This document shows positions 1 through 6,453 of a stretch of DNA of 26,168 bases, piece after piece. The number at the start of each line of letters is the position of its first letter. The stretch's first letter is position 1. The DNA lies in NCBI GenBank assembly GCA_900754445.1, contig CAAECW010000042.1:1-26168 (forward strand), read 5' to 3'. The translations under genes were made by a program, and so were the position numbers. Under the pieces are notes generated by a model. The model was not told the DNA's origin and searched no databases. It worked only from the letters and a program-made list of their open reading frames with translations. The DNA comes from an uncultured Collinsella sp. (GTDB lineage Bacteria > Actinomycetota > Coriobacteriia > Coriobacteriales > Coriobacteriaceae).

Positions 1-23
1 AATCATTTTCAAGATGTAGAGTT

Positions 24-127
24 GGCCTCTCACCCGGGGCCCACACATATCATCCCGTGCTCAAACATTCTCGCTACGCTGCGAAACTGCGCGCGGGACG
101 ATATGTGTGGGCCCCGGGTGAGAGGCC
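24..127 (-). repeat. Long hairpin element, copy A (34-bp stem, 36-nt loop)
   Basis: The arms 24-57 and 94-127 are complementary over 34 positions with a single mispair (A54 against C99). Read on the minus strand, that mispair becomes a G-T wobble. The loop is 58-93. On the minus strand the loop equals the loop of the second element (418-453) at 35 of 36 positions, whereas the outer stem differs. Neither strand has a T-run after the stem, so it does not look like an ordinary intrinsic terminator. Just outside, TTCAAGATGT (8-17) can pair with ACATACTTGAA (128-138) with one bulge, so the dyad may be larger. There is no coding capacity. The structure is certain; the function is unknown. Confidence 0.9.
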
Positions 128-383
128 ACATACTTGAATATGTATTTCGACTTGCGCGGTGGGCCTCATCAATATAATTACGACTTGTTTGTTGTTCTGA
201 CTCTCTATTAGCTGGACTACATCCTTGTAAATCCTAACCGGGAATGTGTTTTAGGTTCTAGTTAGTATGCGGCAAAGGGATACCGCCTTTGTCGCATCGG
301 CTTACTGTATTTATATTTTCCTGTTTTACCTTTGCAGGTTCTAATGGAGGGGATACCGAAGTAGCTGCTAGTAAGTAAACGCA
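128..383. other. Gene-free spacer between the two hairpin elements
   Basis: No open reading frame with a ribosome-binding site is visible on either strand, and the segment is visibly AT-richer than the coding DNA. It contains a 10-bp imperfect hairpin: GCGGCAAAGG at 269-278 against CCTTTGTCGC at 287-296, with one G-T pair. It also holds a broken direct repeat: AGGTTCTA at 253-260 and 336-343, each followed by GGGATACCG at 277-285 and 350-358. A plus-strand promoter-like sequence lies at 289-317. It may be only a leader or spacer, or it may encode a small RNA; the sequence alone does not decide. Confidence 0.5.
289..317 (+). promoter_or_regulatory. Possible sigma70-type promoter reading into hairpin copy B
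   Basis: The -35-like TTGTCG (289-294) and the -10-like TATATT (312-317) are separated by exactly 17 bp. A transcript would start near 324, run through the 384-487 hairpin, and continue antisense to the 3' end of the glycosyltransferase gene. No gene follows in this direction before trxB, so any product would be a noncoding RNA. This is a motif match only; AT-rich spacers give such matches by chance. Confidence 0.3.
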
Positions 384-487
384 GCCGCTCTGCCGGAGCC
401 GCCCTTATATCGTTCCACGCGCAGTTTCGCAGCGAAGCGAGAATGTTTGAGCATGGAATGATATAAGGGCGGCTCCGGCAGAGCGGC
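384..487 (+). repeat. Long hairpin element, copy B (34-bp stem, 36-nt loop)
   Basis: The arms 384-417 and 454-487 pair over 34 positions, with one G-T wobble (G412 with T459). The loop 418-453 matches the reverse complement of the loop of copy A except at one base. Inside the loop, TCGC and GCGA can form a small inner stem around a 6-nt apex; the only base that differs between the copies lies in that apex. The element starts 10 nt past the stop codon of the minus-strand glycosyltransferase, so it lies in that gene's 3' untranslated region. There is no T-run on either side. Short flanks GCTAGT (367-372) and ACTAGC (497-502) extend the dyad outward. Confidence 0.9.
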
Positions 488-497
488 GGACATTCGA

Positions 498-1799
498 CTA
501 GCGGATATGCGCGGGCTTTCCGCCCCAGTAGAAGCGGCAGAAGGCTCGTTTGCGCTTTTGGGGTTTGCCTACTAGCTCCATGGTTGCGATGGCGATGTCC
601 TCGGCTGCGTGGGGGCGGCGTAGTACTTCGCCGTTGATGAGTAGCGCTTTGAGCGACTCAGGGTGGTCGTGCAGGTGACGAAGCGTCACGATGAGCTCGC
701 GTGCGGTGGTGACGTGCATGCTGGCGCCCATGCCGGTAAGCATCGTGGTGTTGGCCTTTTCCTGACCGTATGATTTGCCCAGCAGGATCATCGGCAGATG
801 AGCGCACAGGCACTCGGTGACCGTGAGTCCGCCTGATTTGAGGATTGCCAGGTCGCAGCCGTGCATGAGGGCCGCCATGTCGTCCACGTAGTCCAGAACC
901 GTGACGTTGTCGAGCTTCATGGCGTCGAAGAGCGTCTTGAGTCGGGCGGCGTATTCCTTATCCTTGCCCGGTAAAAAGACAAAGTGCATGTCCTCAAAGC
1001 TGCGTAAGAAGGGGAGCGTGTGGTCCATCGCGGCACGGAAACGCACGTATGGTTGGGGCAAACTGGCGCCGGCCATCACCAATACGACGGTTTTGTCTAT
1101 GGGGAGATTGAACTTGCTCAGCTCATCCTCGCGTTTGTAATCGGTATCGAAACCGGCTCGGATGGGGATGCCCGTTATGCGGATCTTTGACTCGGGAACT
1201 TTGCGGGGGCGCAGCGTTTCGGCCATAAACTCGTTGGCCACGCAGAACAGGTCAGTGTCCTTGTGGGGCCAAAAGCCTTCGACTTCATAGTCTGTTGGTA
1301 CGCAGATGACCGGATAATCGATACCCGTAATTACGCGGGCGCCCACAGCGACGTTGGCTGCCGTAATGTGTGTTGCAACCACGGCTATGGGCCTGCGGGT
1401 GCGGACATATTCGTTGAAGGCAGGGAACATAATACGTGACCATGCTGTGCCGCCACCCCAGAGAAGATGTCCCGTAAGCGTATATCGCCAGGTCAGGTCG
1501 TAAATGGGACGCGTGGCGCCGGTAAATGACGCTGCTGTTTTATTACCATCGAACCTAATGCGTCCAAAATCGAGGATATCCAGGACTTCGATCTCAACAT
1601 CCTCAGGGATTCCCTTGGTGCCGCGGATAAGGTCAAATGCTTGTGCAATCGCGTTGGCGGCGGCTTTATGGCCCGATCCAACCGATGCGTGCACAATGGT
1701 TACTAGGGGTTTTTGTGCAGGTGAAACGTTCATTTTCTCCGGTTGGGGAGTGGCTTGCATGGGCAGGGGAGCGCTATTGCTCGTCTGCGTTTGATCCAT
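498..1799 (-). CDS. MGDG synthase/MurG-like glycolipid glycosyltransferase
   Basis: A 433-aa GT28-like glycosyltransferase of the monogalactosyl/diglucosyl-diacylglycerol synthase (UgtP-like) group. These transfer a sugar from a UDP-sugar to diacylglycerol at the inner face of the membrane. Residues 32-55 hold the N-terminal MGDG_synth signature, with HASVGSGHKAAA. The nucleotide-sugar-binding C-terminal half carries SGGLTVTE near 322-329, the conserved donor-binding stretch of MurG-like enzymes. Start: a longer frame opens at 1862, but the ATG at 1799 is preceded by AAGGGGAG at a spacing of 6, so the shorter form is chosen. The first 30 residues are Q/P/T-rich and probably disordered; the last 20 are basic and aromatic, fitting membrane association. 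It is transcribed divergently from trxB, with a weak -10-like TACAAT at 1836-1841. The sugar donor and acceptor cannot be told from sequence. Confidence 0.85.
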   Translation of the reverse strand: MDQTQTSNSAPLPMQATPQPEKMNVSPAQKPLVTIVHASVGSGHKAAANAIAQAFDLIRGTKGIPEDVEIEVLDILDFGRIRFDGNKTAASFTGATRPIYDLTWRYTLTGHLLWGGGTAWSRIMFPAFNEYVRTRRPIAVVATHITAANVAVGARVITGIDYPVICVPTDYEVEGFWPHKDTDLFCVANEFMAETLRPRKVPESKIRITGIPIRAGFDTDYKREDELSKFNLPIDKTVVLVMAGASLPQPYVRFRAAMDHTLPFLRSFEDMHFVFLPGKDKEYAARLKTLFDAMKLDNVTVLDYVDDMAALMHGCDLAILKSGGLTVTECLCAHLPMILLGKSYGQEKANTTMLTGMGASMHVTTARELIVTLRHLHDHPESLKALLINGEVLRRPHAAEDIAIATMELVGKPQKRKRAFCRFYWGGKPAHIR

Positions 1800-1916
1800 C
1801 GATAACTCCCCTTCAGCTTTGTTACGCGATTTATCATTGTAGTGCATGAGTGTCATGTTCACGTAAATTTGGGTATGAGCGCAAAGAACGACAACGTTTC
1901 GACGAGAGGATTCTTC

Positions 1917-2855
1917 ATGACTACCGATCAGCCGATTGATGTTGCGATTATCGGTGGAGGCCCCGCGGGCTATGCTGCCGCCATTTATGCGGCGCGCTCC
2001 AACCTAACGACGACCGTGTTTGAACAGGGCATGTCGGGCGGACAGATCGCCACGACCAATGAAGTCGAGAACTATCCGGGCATTCCGCTCTTGAGTGGCG
2101 CCGAACTCGGCGAGCGTTTTCAGCAGCATGCAGAGGGCCTGGGAGCGCAGGTCGAATGGAGCATGGTTACGGGTATCGATTACGATGCCGATGCAGCGCT
2201 GTTTACGGTGCATCACGACATGGGCGATACGCTGGCCTCGAGCGTTATCGCTTGCATGGGTGCCACGCCGCGTCCGGCAGGTTTCGCTGGCGAGGATACG
2301 TATCGCGGTCGTGGCGTATCTTATTGCGCAACATGTGACGGCATGTTCTTCCGCGGCAAACAGGTCTTTGTAATCGGTGGTGGCAATTCGGCATGTGAAG
2401 AGGCGCTGTTCCTGTCAGACATTGCCAGCAGTGTGACCATTGTGCTGCGCCGCGACCAGTTCCGTGCGCCTGATGGTGTTGTTCAGAAAGTACTCGAAAA
2501 GGACAATATTACAGTTAGGTACCAAACTAGTATTGTGGAGCTCTCGGGCGAAGCCATGCCAACGACGATCGCCTTTAAGGACAATTCATCCGGGGAAATT
2601 CATACCGAGTCATTTGAACCCGGCTCTTTTGGCATCTTTGTCTATACCGGGACGCAACCCCATACCGAACTTGTTGAGCATCTAGTCGATCTGGCGCCTG
2701 ATGGCGGCATTCTGACTGATGAATCCATGGCGACCCGCACGCCAGGTCTATTTGCCGCTGGCGATATCCGTTCCAAGCGTTTACGCCAGGTTGTGACCGC
2801 CGTTTCTGACGGAGCCATAGCGGCAACCAGCGCATACGCGTTTCTCCGCGGATAA
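1917..2855 (+). CDS. trxB: Thioredoxin reductase (NADPH, FAD-dependent)
   Basis: A 312-aa low-molecular-weight thioredoxin reductase. It passes electrons from NADPH via FAD to the redox disulfide and on to thioredoxin in the cytosol. Visible motifs are the FAD-binding GGGPAG (13-18), the redox-active CATC (137-140), the NADPH-binding GGGNSA that follows, and the C-terminal FAD motif GLFAAGDIR. Length is normal for the family. The start is set at 1917, where MTTDQ directly precedes the Rossmann strand and GAGAGGA lies about 7 nt upstream; an in-frame extension to 1842 has no family support. It is a single gene closed by its own terminator at 2897-2936. No thioredoxin gene is next to it, and no clear promoter was found in the 117 bp shared with the divergent gene. 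Confidence 0.95.
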   Translation: MTTDQPIDVAIIGGGPAGYAAAIYAARSNLTTTVFEQGMSGGQIATTNEVENYPGIPLLSGAELGERFQQHAEGLGAQVEWSMVTGIDYDADAALFTVHHDMGDTLASSVIACMGATPRPAGFAGEDTYRGRGVSYCATCDGMFFRGKQVFVIGGGNSACEEALFLSDIASSVTIVLRRDQFRAPDGVVQKVLEKDNITVRYQTSIVELSGEAMPTTIAFKDNSSGEIHTESFEPGSFGIFVYTGTQPHTELVEHLVDLAPDGGILTDESMATRTPGLFAAGDIRSKRLRQVVTAVSDGAIAATSAYAFLRG

Positions 2856-2896
2856 GTACGATAATATATCTTATGTAATGTTGTTATCTATTAACT

Positions 2897-2936
2897 AAAT
2901 GGCGGGACGATGCATCAGTGCACAGTCCCGCCATTT
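2897..2936 (+). terminator. Intrinsic terminator of trxB
   Basis: A perfect 12-bp stem (2897-2908 with 2925-2936) with core GGCGGGAC/GTCCCGCC and a 16-nt loop, running into TTTTTCTT on the plus strand. It lies 41 nt after the trxB stop. Confidence 0.9.
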
Positions 2937-2945
2937 TTCTTGCCG

Positions 2946-2973
2946 GCTATGTGGTATGCAAAACTAGATAACG
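2946..2973 (+). promoter_or_regulatory. Operator-like site before the DUF1836 gene, second copy of the degV palindrome
   Basis: This 28-bp stretch matches 4618-4645, upstream of degV, at 24 of 28 positions with no gap, including an identical CAAAACTAGATA block (2959-2970). Its own half-sites are imperfectly palindromic (7 of 10). It lies 34 nt before the DUF1836 start. A -10-like TAGAAT (2974-2979) follows directly, so the site would cover the -35 region. Autoregulation by the DUF1836 protein is inferred, not shown. Confidence 0.65.
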
Positions 2974-3007
2974 TAGAATACAATATATAAATGAACGGAG
3001 GATCCTT

Positions 3008-3619
3008 ATGAACCACGCCAAACGCGTTATCCCGATGTCCGATACATCGGTTAGCATTAAGCCTGAGGATATTCAGCCCACTGTGCTGCCCGATGCATTT
3101 ATTCAGTCCGATATCGTACGCAAACTCAATACGTTGAGTCTGCCGCGCTATGACCAGTTGCCCAATGTGACGCTCTACCGCGACCAGGTCATTGAGTATG
3201 TCGCGCTGTGGATGGAGCCGCTGTCCCTTTGCGTTGAGCAGCCTATCATTACGCCATCGATGATCAATAACTACGTAAAGGTTGGCCTGGTGCCTGCTCC
3301 GGTCAAAAAGCAATATGGCCGCGAGCAAATTGCCCGCCTGATCGCTATCTGCATCTTTAAGCAGGTGCTACCTATTGCTGCGGTGCAGGCACTCTTTAAC
3401 ATTCAGCGTTTGAGCTACGATGCCCCGACGGCCTTCGACTATGTGGTTGATCAGCTCGAGGCATCGATTCGTTCGGCGTTTTCTGTCGAGCAGACGCCGG
3501 TTCCCGATACGGCGCATCAGGTAACGCGTGAGTCGCTGCTTGTGCGCAGTGCGGTTTCCTCCTTCGTTTCGAAGGCTTACTTGATGAGCTATCTCAAGTT
3601 CAACGGGTTTAATAGCTAG
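3008..3619 (+). CDS. DUF1836 domain protein, putative HTH transcriptional regulator
   Basis: A 203-aa protein that I assign to the DUF1836 family. The central part (about 78-130) contains the typical pattern: PSMINNYVKVGLVPAPVKK, then YGREQIARLIAICIFKQVLPI. This reads like the winged-helix and recognition part of a MerR-like DNA-binding fold, in which family members are thought to bind DNA. The N-terminal 40 residues vary; the C-terminal third is helical. No enzymatic motif is visible. The start at 3008 has a strong GGAGG 6 nt upstream. It is a lone gene between two terminators that share the same GGCGGGAC core, and it converges with degV. The matching palindromes before both genes suggest that it controls itself and degV. 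Confidence 0.8.
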   Translation: MNHAKRVIPMSDTSVSIKPEDIQPTVLPDAFIQSDIVRKLNTLSLPRYDQLPNVTLYRDQVIEYVALWMEPLSLCVEQPIITPSMINNYVKVGLVPAPVKKQYGREQIARLIAICIFKQVLPIAAVQALFNIQRLSYDAPTAFDYVVDQLEASIRSAFSVEQTPVPDTAHQVTRESLLVRSAVSSFVSKAYLMSYLKFNGFNS

Positions 3620-3631
3620 CCGACGTATAAA

Positions 3632-3673
3632 ACGGGCGGGACAAAGAGCCATCTGTCGCTTTGTCCCGCCCGT
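3632..3673. terminator. Bidirectional terminator between the DUF1836 gene and degV
   Basis: A perfect 15-bp stem (3632-3646 with 3659-3673) with a 12-nt loop. It is followed by ATTTTG on the plus strand and by TTTTAT on the minus strand, so it can stop both convergent genes. It shares the GGCGGGAC core with the trxB terminator. Confidence 0.92.
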
Positions 3674-3691
3674 ATTTTGCTTGGTTGGACT

Positions 3692-4558
3692 TTATTTGCC
3701 TGAAGCTACGCCCATGCCGTAGCCGATGATGAGGCCGTGCATCTCGGCGTAATAGGAATCCAGGCCGCTGCAGGGCATGATGATGGTCTTGGAGCCGGGC
3801 CAATGTTCGACTATGCGATCAGCAAGCGCCTGGGCTCCAGCTTCGTTCTCAACGTGATCGATGATGACCTCACCGCCCGTAAAGCCCTCGGCTTCCATAG
3901 TGTCGATAATCTTGTTGAGCATCTTCTTTTCGCCACGCGTGTGCCCGACGAGTTCGATTTTACCGGCCTCACTCGCCGTGCCCAAAATGCGGATATTGAG
4001 CTTGTTGGCAATGACGCCGGCTGCCTTAGGGATACGTCCGGCTTTGGCGAGGTTTTCGTAATTGCACAAACTGAAGAGGATTTTGCTGTTCTGTTCAAGG
4101 CTATCGAAGTATGCGCAAGCATCCTCGAATGAGACATTCGGATTGCTTGCAAGATAGCGGTCGAACAGCAAGAAAATGAGGTCCATTTTGCCGCCAGCTG
4201 CGCGTGAATTGACTAGATGAATCTGTCGGTCGGGCTCCTCGGCAAGAACCATATCGCGAGCCGTGGCTGCCGCGTTGTAGCTGCCCGACACGCCCTCAGA
4301 GATCGGCATGCAGATGGTCTTGTCTGCCAATTTGAAGAGCTCGGCCCACTCCCCTACGCTGGGACAAGCGCTCGAAGAAGCGTTCGTCTCCGCCTGAACA
4401 GCGCAGTTGAGCTCATGAACATCGAGCGAAAGGTCATCGACGAATTCATGCTCCCCCACTCGAATTTTGAGGGGCGCAAATGCAAAGGTGGTATGGGGCG
4501 CGGTCGGTTGCCAATCGCGGAGGTTACAGCTTGAATCGGAGATAAGTGCCCAGCTCAT
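3692..4558 (-). CDS. DegV family (FakB-like) fatty-acid-binding protein
   Basis: A 288-aa DegV protein, the normal family length. Characterised members (FakB) hold a fatty acid while the kinase FakA phosphorylates its carboxyl group, giving acyl-phosphate for PlsY. The N-terminal strand ALISDSSCNL, the ACPSVGEW segment, the lipid-site loop SEGVSGSYNAA and the C-terminal GLIIGYGMGVASGK are typical. The start at 4558 has GAAAGGA 7 nt upstream. A TATAAT box (4588-4593) and a perfect 12-bp-arm palindrome (4616-4646) lie before it. No fakA is in the window, so the partner is elsewhere or the ligand differs. Several DegV paralogues per genome are common, so the specific ligand is unknown. Confidence 0.9.
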   Translation of the reverse strand: MSWALISDSSCNLRDWQPTAPHTTFAFAPLKIRVGEHEFVDDLSLDVHELNCAVQAETNASSSACPSVGEWAELFKLADKTICMPISEGVSGSYNAAATARDMVLAEEPDRQIHLVNSRAAGGKMDLIFLLFDRYLASNPNVSFEDACAYFDSLEQNSKILFSLCNYENLAKAGRIPKAAGVIANKLNIRILGTASEAGKIELVGHTRGEKKMLNKIIDTMEAEGFTGGEVIIDHVENEAGAQALADRIVEHWPGSKTIIMPCSGLDSYYAEMHGLIIGYGMGVASGK

Positions 4559-4587
4559 AGAGGGTCCTTTCTAATCGTTCCCATTCA

Positions 4588-4616
4588 ATTATAGCCATCT
4601 TGCAGACCGATTGGGC
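4588..4616 (-). promoter_or_regulatory. degV promoter
   Basis: A consensus TATAAT on the minus strand (4588-4593), about 30 nt before the start codon. The position expected for -35 with a 17-bp spacer (4611-4616) reads GCCCAA, which is poor. A strong -10 with a missing -35 directly beside an operator-like palindrome suggests activator dependence. Confidence 0.6.
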
Positions 4617-4646
4617 CGCTATCTAGTATTCAAAACTAGATAGCGG
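4616..4646. promoter_or_regulatory. Perfect operator-like palindrome upstream of degV
   Basis: The inverted repeat CCGCTATCTAGT (4616-4627) and ACTAGATAGCGG (4635-4646) is perfect over 12 bp around the 7-nt centre ATTCAAA. It sits just upstream of the -35 position of degV. A near copy with the same spacing lies before the DUF1836 gene (2946-2973). The repeat of both sequence and spacing in two promoter regions argues for a protein-binding site. There is no T-run after it, so it is not a terminator. Confidence 0.75.
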
Positions 4647-4661
4647 ACTGCACTAAAGGCA

Positions 4662-4699
4662 AAAGAATGGACCCCATGACTCAAAGCCACGAGGTCCAT
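4662..4699 (-). terminator. Terminator of the NlpC/P60 gene group
   Basis: On the minus strand a 12-bp stem (4688-4699 with 4667-4678, including two G-T pairs) is followed by TCTTTT. It begins 23 nt after the NlpC/P60 stop and precedes the degV promoter. Confidence 0.75.
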
Positions 4700-4722
4700 A
4701 TCCGTTTGCTTTATCTGAATAC

Positions 4723-5850
4723 TTAGTAGCGCACGAAAATGTAGTTGTTGTTCATGCCGGCGGCAACGGAGCTGATGATAACACCCGTGTTGTAGTCGGA
4801 AGCATGAATCATCTGACCACCACCGATGTAAATGCCGGTGTGGTACGAGTTGACTACAACGTCACCGGGCTGCGGATCGGACACACGCGTCCAGCCCATA
4901 AAGGTGCCCGTGGTGCCCAGGCGGCAATAGCGACCAGTAAGGCAATAGCTTACAAAACCAGAGCAGTCGAAGCTGTTCGGGCCAATTCCGCCCCAGGAAT
5001 AGGCGCAACCAAGCTTGCTGTATGCACGCGAGACAACAGAACCGCCATCGACGGACTGGCTCGGAGCAGAAGGCGTCGGAGCCGGAGCAGGCGTGGAGGG
5101 CTGCGGCGTCGGAGCAGGTGCCGGCGTAGGAGCCGGAGTGTTGCCGCCCTGGTTGTTGTTATTGCTGGTCTGGCCACCGTTGTTGGTGTTCTCGGTCGTA
5201 CCGGCAGTCTCGTTGCTCACCGTGGCCTTCTCGGCGGTGCTGGCGTTGATGCCAGCCTGCAGCGCGGCGTTGGCCTCGGCCTCGGCGGCAAGCTCGGCCT
5301 GCAGCTGTGAATCCAGAGAGTTTACGACGTTCTGGGCTTCAGCCTGCTGGGCGTTAAGCTCGTCGACCTTCTTTTGCGTGGCGGCGACGTTCTTCTCCTG
5401 CTCGGCCTGCTTATCGGTGAGCTGCTGCTTAAGGTCCTTGACCTCTTGAATGGTCTGAGCCTGCTTATCGGAAACTTTGCCGTAGTAGAACAGACGGTTG
5501 AGCATATCGCTCAGGTCGTCGACGCCCGTCAGAACCTGAAGTAGGCTCAGACCACCGGTCTTGTACTCGCCGGCGACATAGGTCGAGAGCTTAGCCTGAC
5601 CATCGGCGATCTCCTGCTGCTTTTGCGTGATCTCGCCGGCAGTCTGATCGAGCGCCTGCGTCTGCGTGGCGAGCTCATCGTAAATCTGCTGAGTTTGGGT
5701 ACCGATCTGCTCGAGCTTCGTACGAGCAGCGGCAAGGTCGGATGCGGTATCGGCGTAGGCAGGAGCCGCGAGGCCCAAGCCCAAAACACAAGCGAGGGTT
5801 GCCGTAGCAGCGCAGCGTGCCATGTTTTTGTGCGTGTTTGCTGTGCGCAT
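4723..5850 (-). CDS. Secreted NlpC/P60 peptidoglycan endopeptidase with coiled-coil N-terminus
   Basis: A 375-aa exported cell-wall hydrolase of the P60/RipA kind, which cuts stem peptides of peptidoglycan, usually the D-Glu to diamino-acid bond. The signal peptide covers 1-33, with probable cleavage after AYA. Residues about 34-200 form a long Q/K/A/E-rich coiled coil. About 210-270 is an Asn- then Pro/Ala/Thr-rich linker likely to span the wall. The NlpC/P60 domain occupies about 272-375, with catalytic Cys296 in DCSGF, His337 in YHTGIYIG and His349 in MIHAS. This is the arrangement of division-associated hydrolases, whose coiled coil often restrains activity. The start at 5850 has AAAGGAAG 6 nt upstream. 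It lies 32 nt after apt, so it is probably the last gene of that operon, though it could have a promoter inside apt. Confidence 0.9.
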   Translation of the reverse strand: MRTANTHKNMARCAATATLACVLGLGLAAPAYADTASDLAAARTKLEQIGTQTQQIYDELATQTQALDQTAGEITQKQQEIADGQAKLSTYVAGEYKTGGLSLLQVLTGVDDLSDMLNRLFYYGKVSDKQAQTIQEVKDLKQQLTDKQAEQEKNVAATQKKVDELNAQQAEAQNVVNSLDSQLQAELAAEAEANAALQAGINASTAEKATVSNETAGTTENTNNGGQTSNNNNQGGNTPAPTPAPAPTPQPSTPAPAPTPSAPSQSVDGGSVVSRAYSKLGCAYSWGGIGPNSFDCSGFVSYCLTGRYCRLGTTGTFMGWTRVSDPQPGDVVVNSYHTGIYIGGGQMIHASDYNTGVIISSVAAGMNNNYIFVRY

Positions 5851-5882
5851 GTAGCTTCCTTTCCAGTAACTAAGGGTAACGG

Positions 5883-6413
5883 CTAGTCCACCGTCACCAG
5901 GCTAAAGAGCTCCACATCGTCATCAGACGGCGTGAGCTTCTCGCGCGGGTTGAGAAACGCAAGCTCAAGGATACAACCGTAACCGACAAGCTTTGCGCCC
6001 ATATCTCGCACCAGTTTACCTGTTGCCTCGACGGTTCCGCCCGTCGCGACCAAGTCGTCCAGAATCAACACGGTATCTTTAGAGCTGATAGCGTCGGCAT
6101 GGATCTCAATTGAATCGGTGCCGTACTCGAGCTCGTAGCTCTGGCTTACGGTCTCACGCGGCAGCTTGCCCGGTTTACGTGCGGGAACAAAGCCGGCGCC
6201 AAGGGCTACAGCCACCGGTACGCCAACCATAAAGCCGCGAGCCTCGGGACCCACGACCTTGGTGATTCCCATGCCGGCAAAGTGCTCGGCGAGGGCATCG
6301 GTCATGGCTTTGAGCGCCTCGGGATTGCCAAAGAGCGGCGTGATGTCCTTAAAGATGACTCCGGGCTCGGGATAGTCGGGGATATCGACGATTTGAGATT
6401 CGAAGTCGTACAT
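5883..6413 (-). CDS. apt: Adenine phosphoribosyltransferase
   Basis: A 176-aa enzyme making AMP from adenine and PRPP (purine salvage, cytosol). The N-terminal PDYPEPGVIFKDITPL is the family hallmark. EARGF follows, and the PRPP-binding loop VLILDDLVATGGT lies at about 115-127. Length is standard. The frame continues upstream to 6497, but the ATG at 6413 is the family start and has GAAAGG about 8 nt before it. It lies 40 nt after the MerR-like gene. In Firmicutes apt often follows relA or recJ; neither is present here. Confidence 0.95.
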   Translation of the reverse strand: MYDFESQIVDIPDYPEPGVIFKDITPLFGNPEALKAMTDALAEHFAGMGITKVVGPEARGFMVGVPVAVALGAGFVPARKPGKLPRETVSQSYELEYGTDSIEIHADAISSKDTVLILDDLVATGGTVEATGKLVRDMGAKLVGYGCILELAFLNPREKLTPSDDDVELFSLVTVD

Positions 6414-6453
6414 TGCATGACCTTTCAATGGGTTGCCGGATAAGCGGCAGCTG

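Noticed and set aside
24..487. CRISPR array or integron attC sites
   Set aside because: There are only two copies, in opposite orientation and with different stems, so this is not a repeat-spacer array. attC sites have shorter imperfect stems with conserved R boxes and an integrase nearby; none is seen.
384..487. Ordinary intrinsic terminator of the glycosyltransferase gene
   Set aside because: It is well placed after the stop, but there is no T-run on the minus strand after the stem, and a 36-nt conserved loop is not needed for termination. Some termination effect remains possible.
1842..1916. N-terminal extension of TrxB
   Set aside because: The extra 25 residues have no counterpart in the family, and the ATG at 1917 has its own ribosome-binding site directly before the FAD-binding strand.
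4804..5310. Arg/Ala/Gly-rich plus-strand frame of 168 codons
   Set aside because: It is antisense to the repetitive Pro/Ala linker and catalytic domain of the NlpC/P60 gene; the low-complexity residues reflect that repeat.
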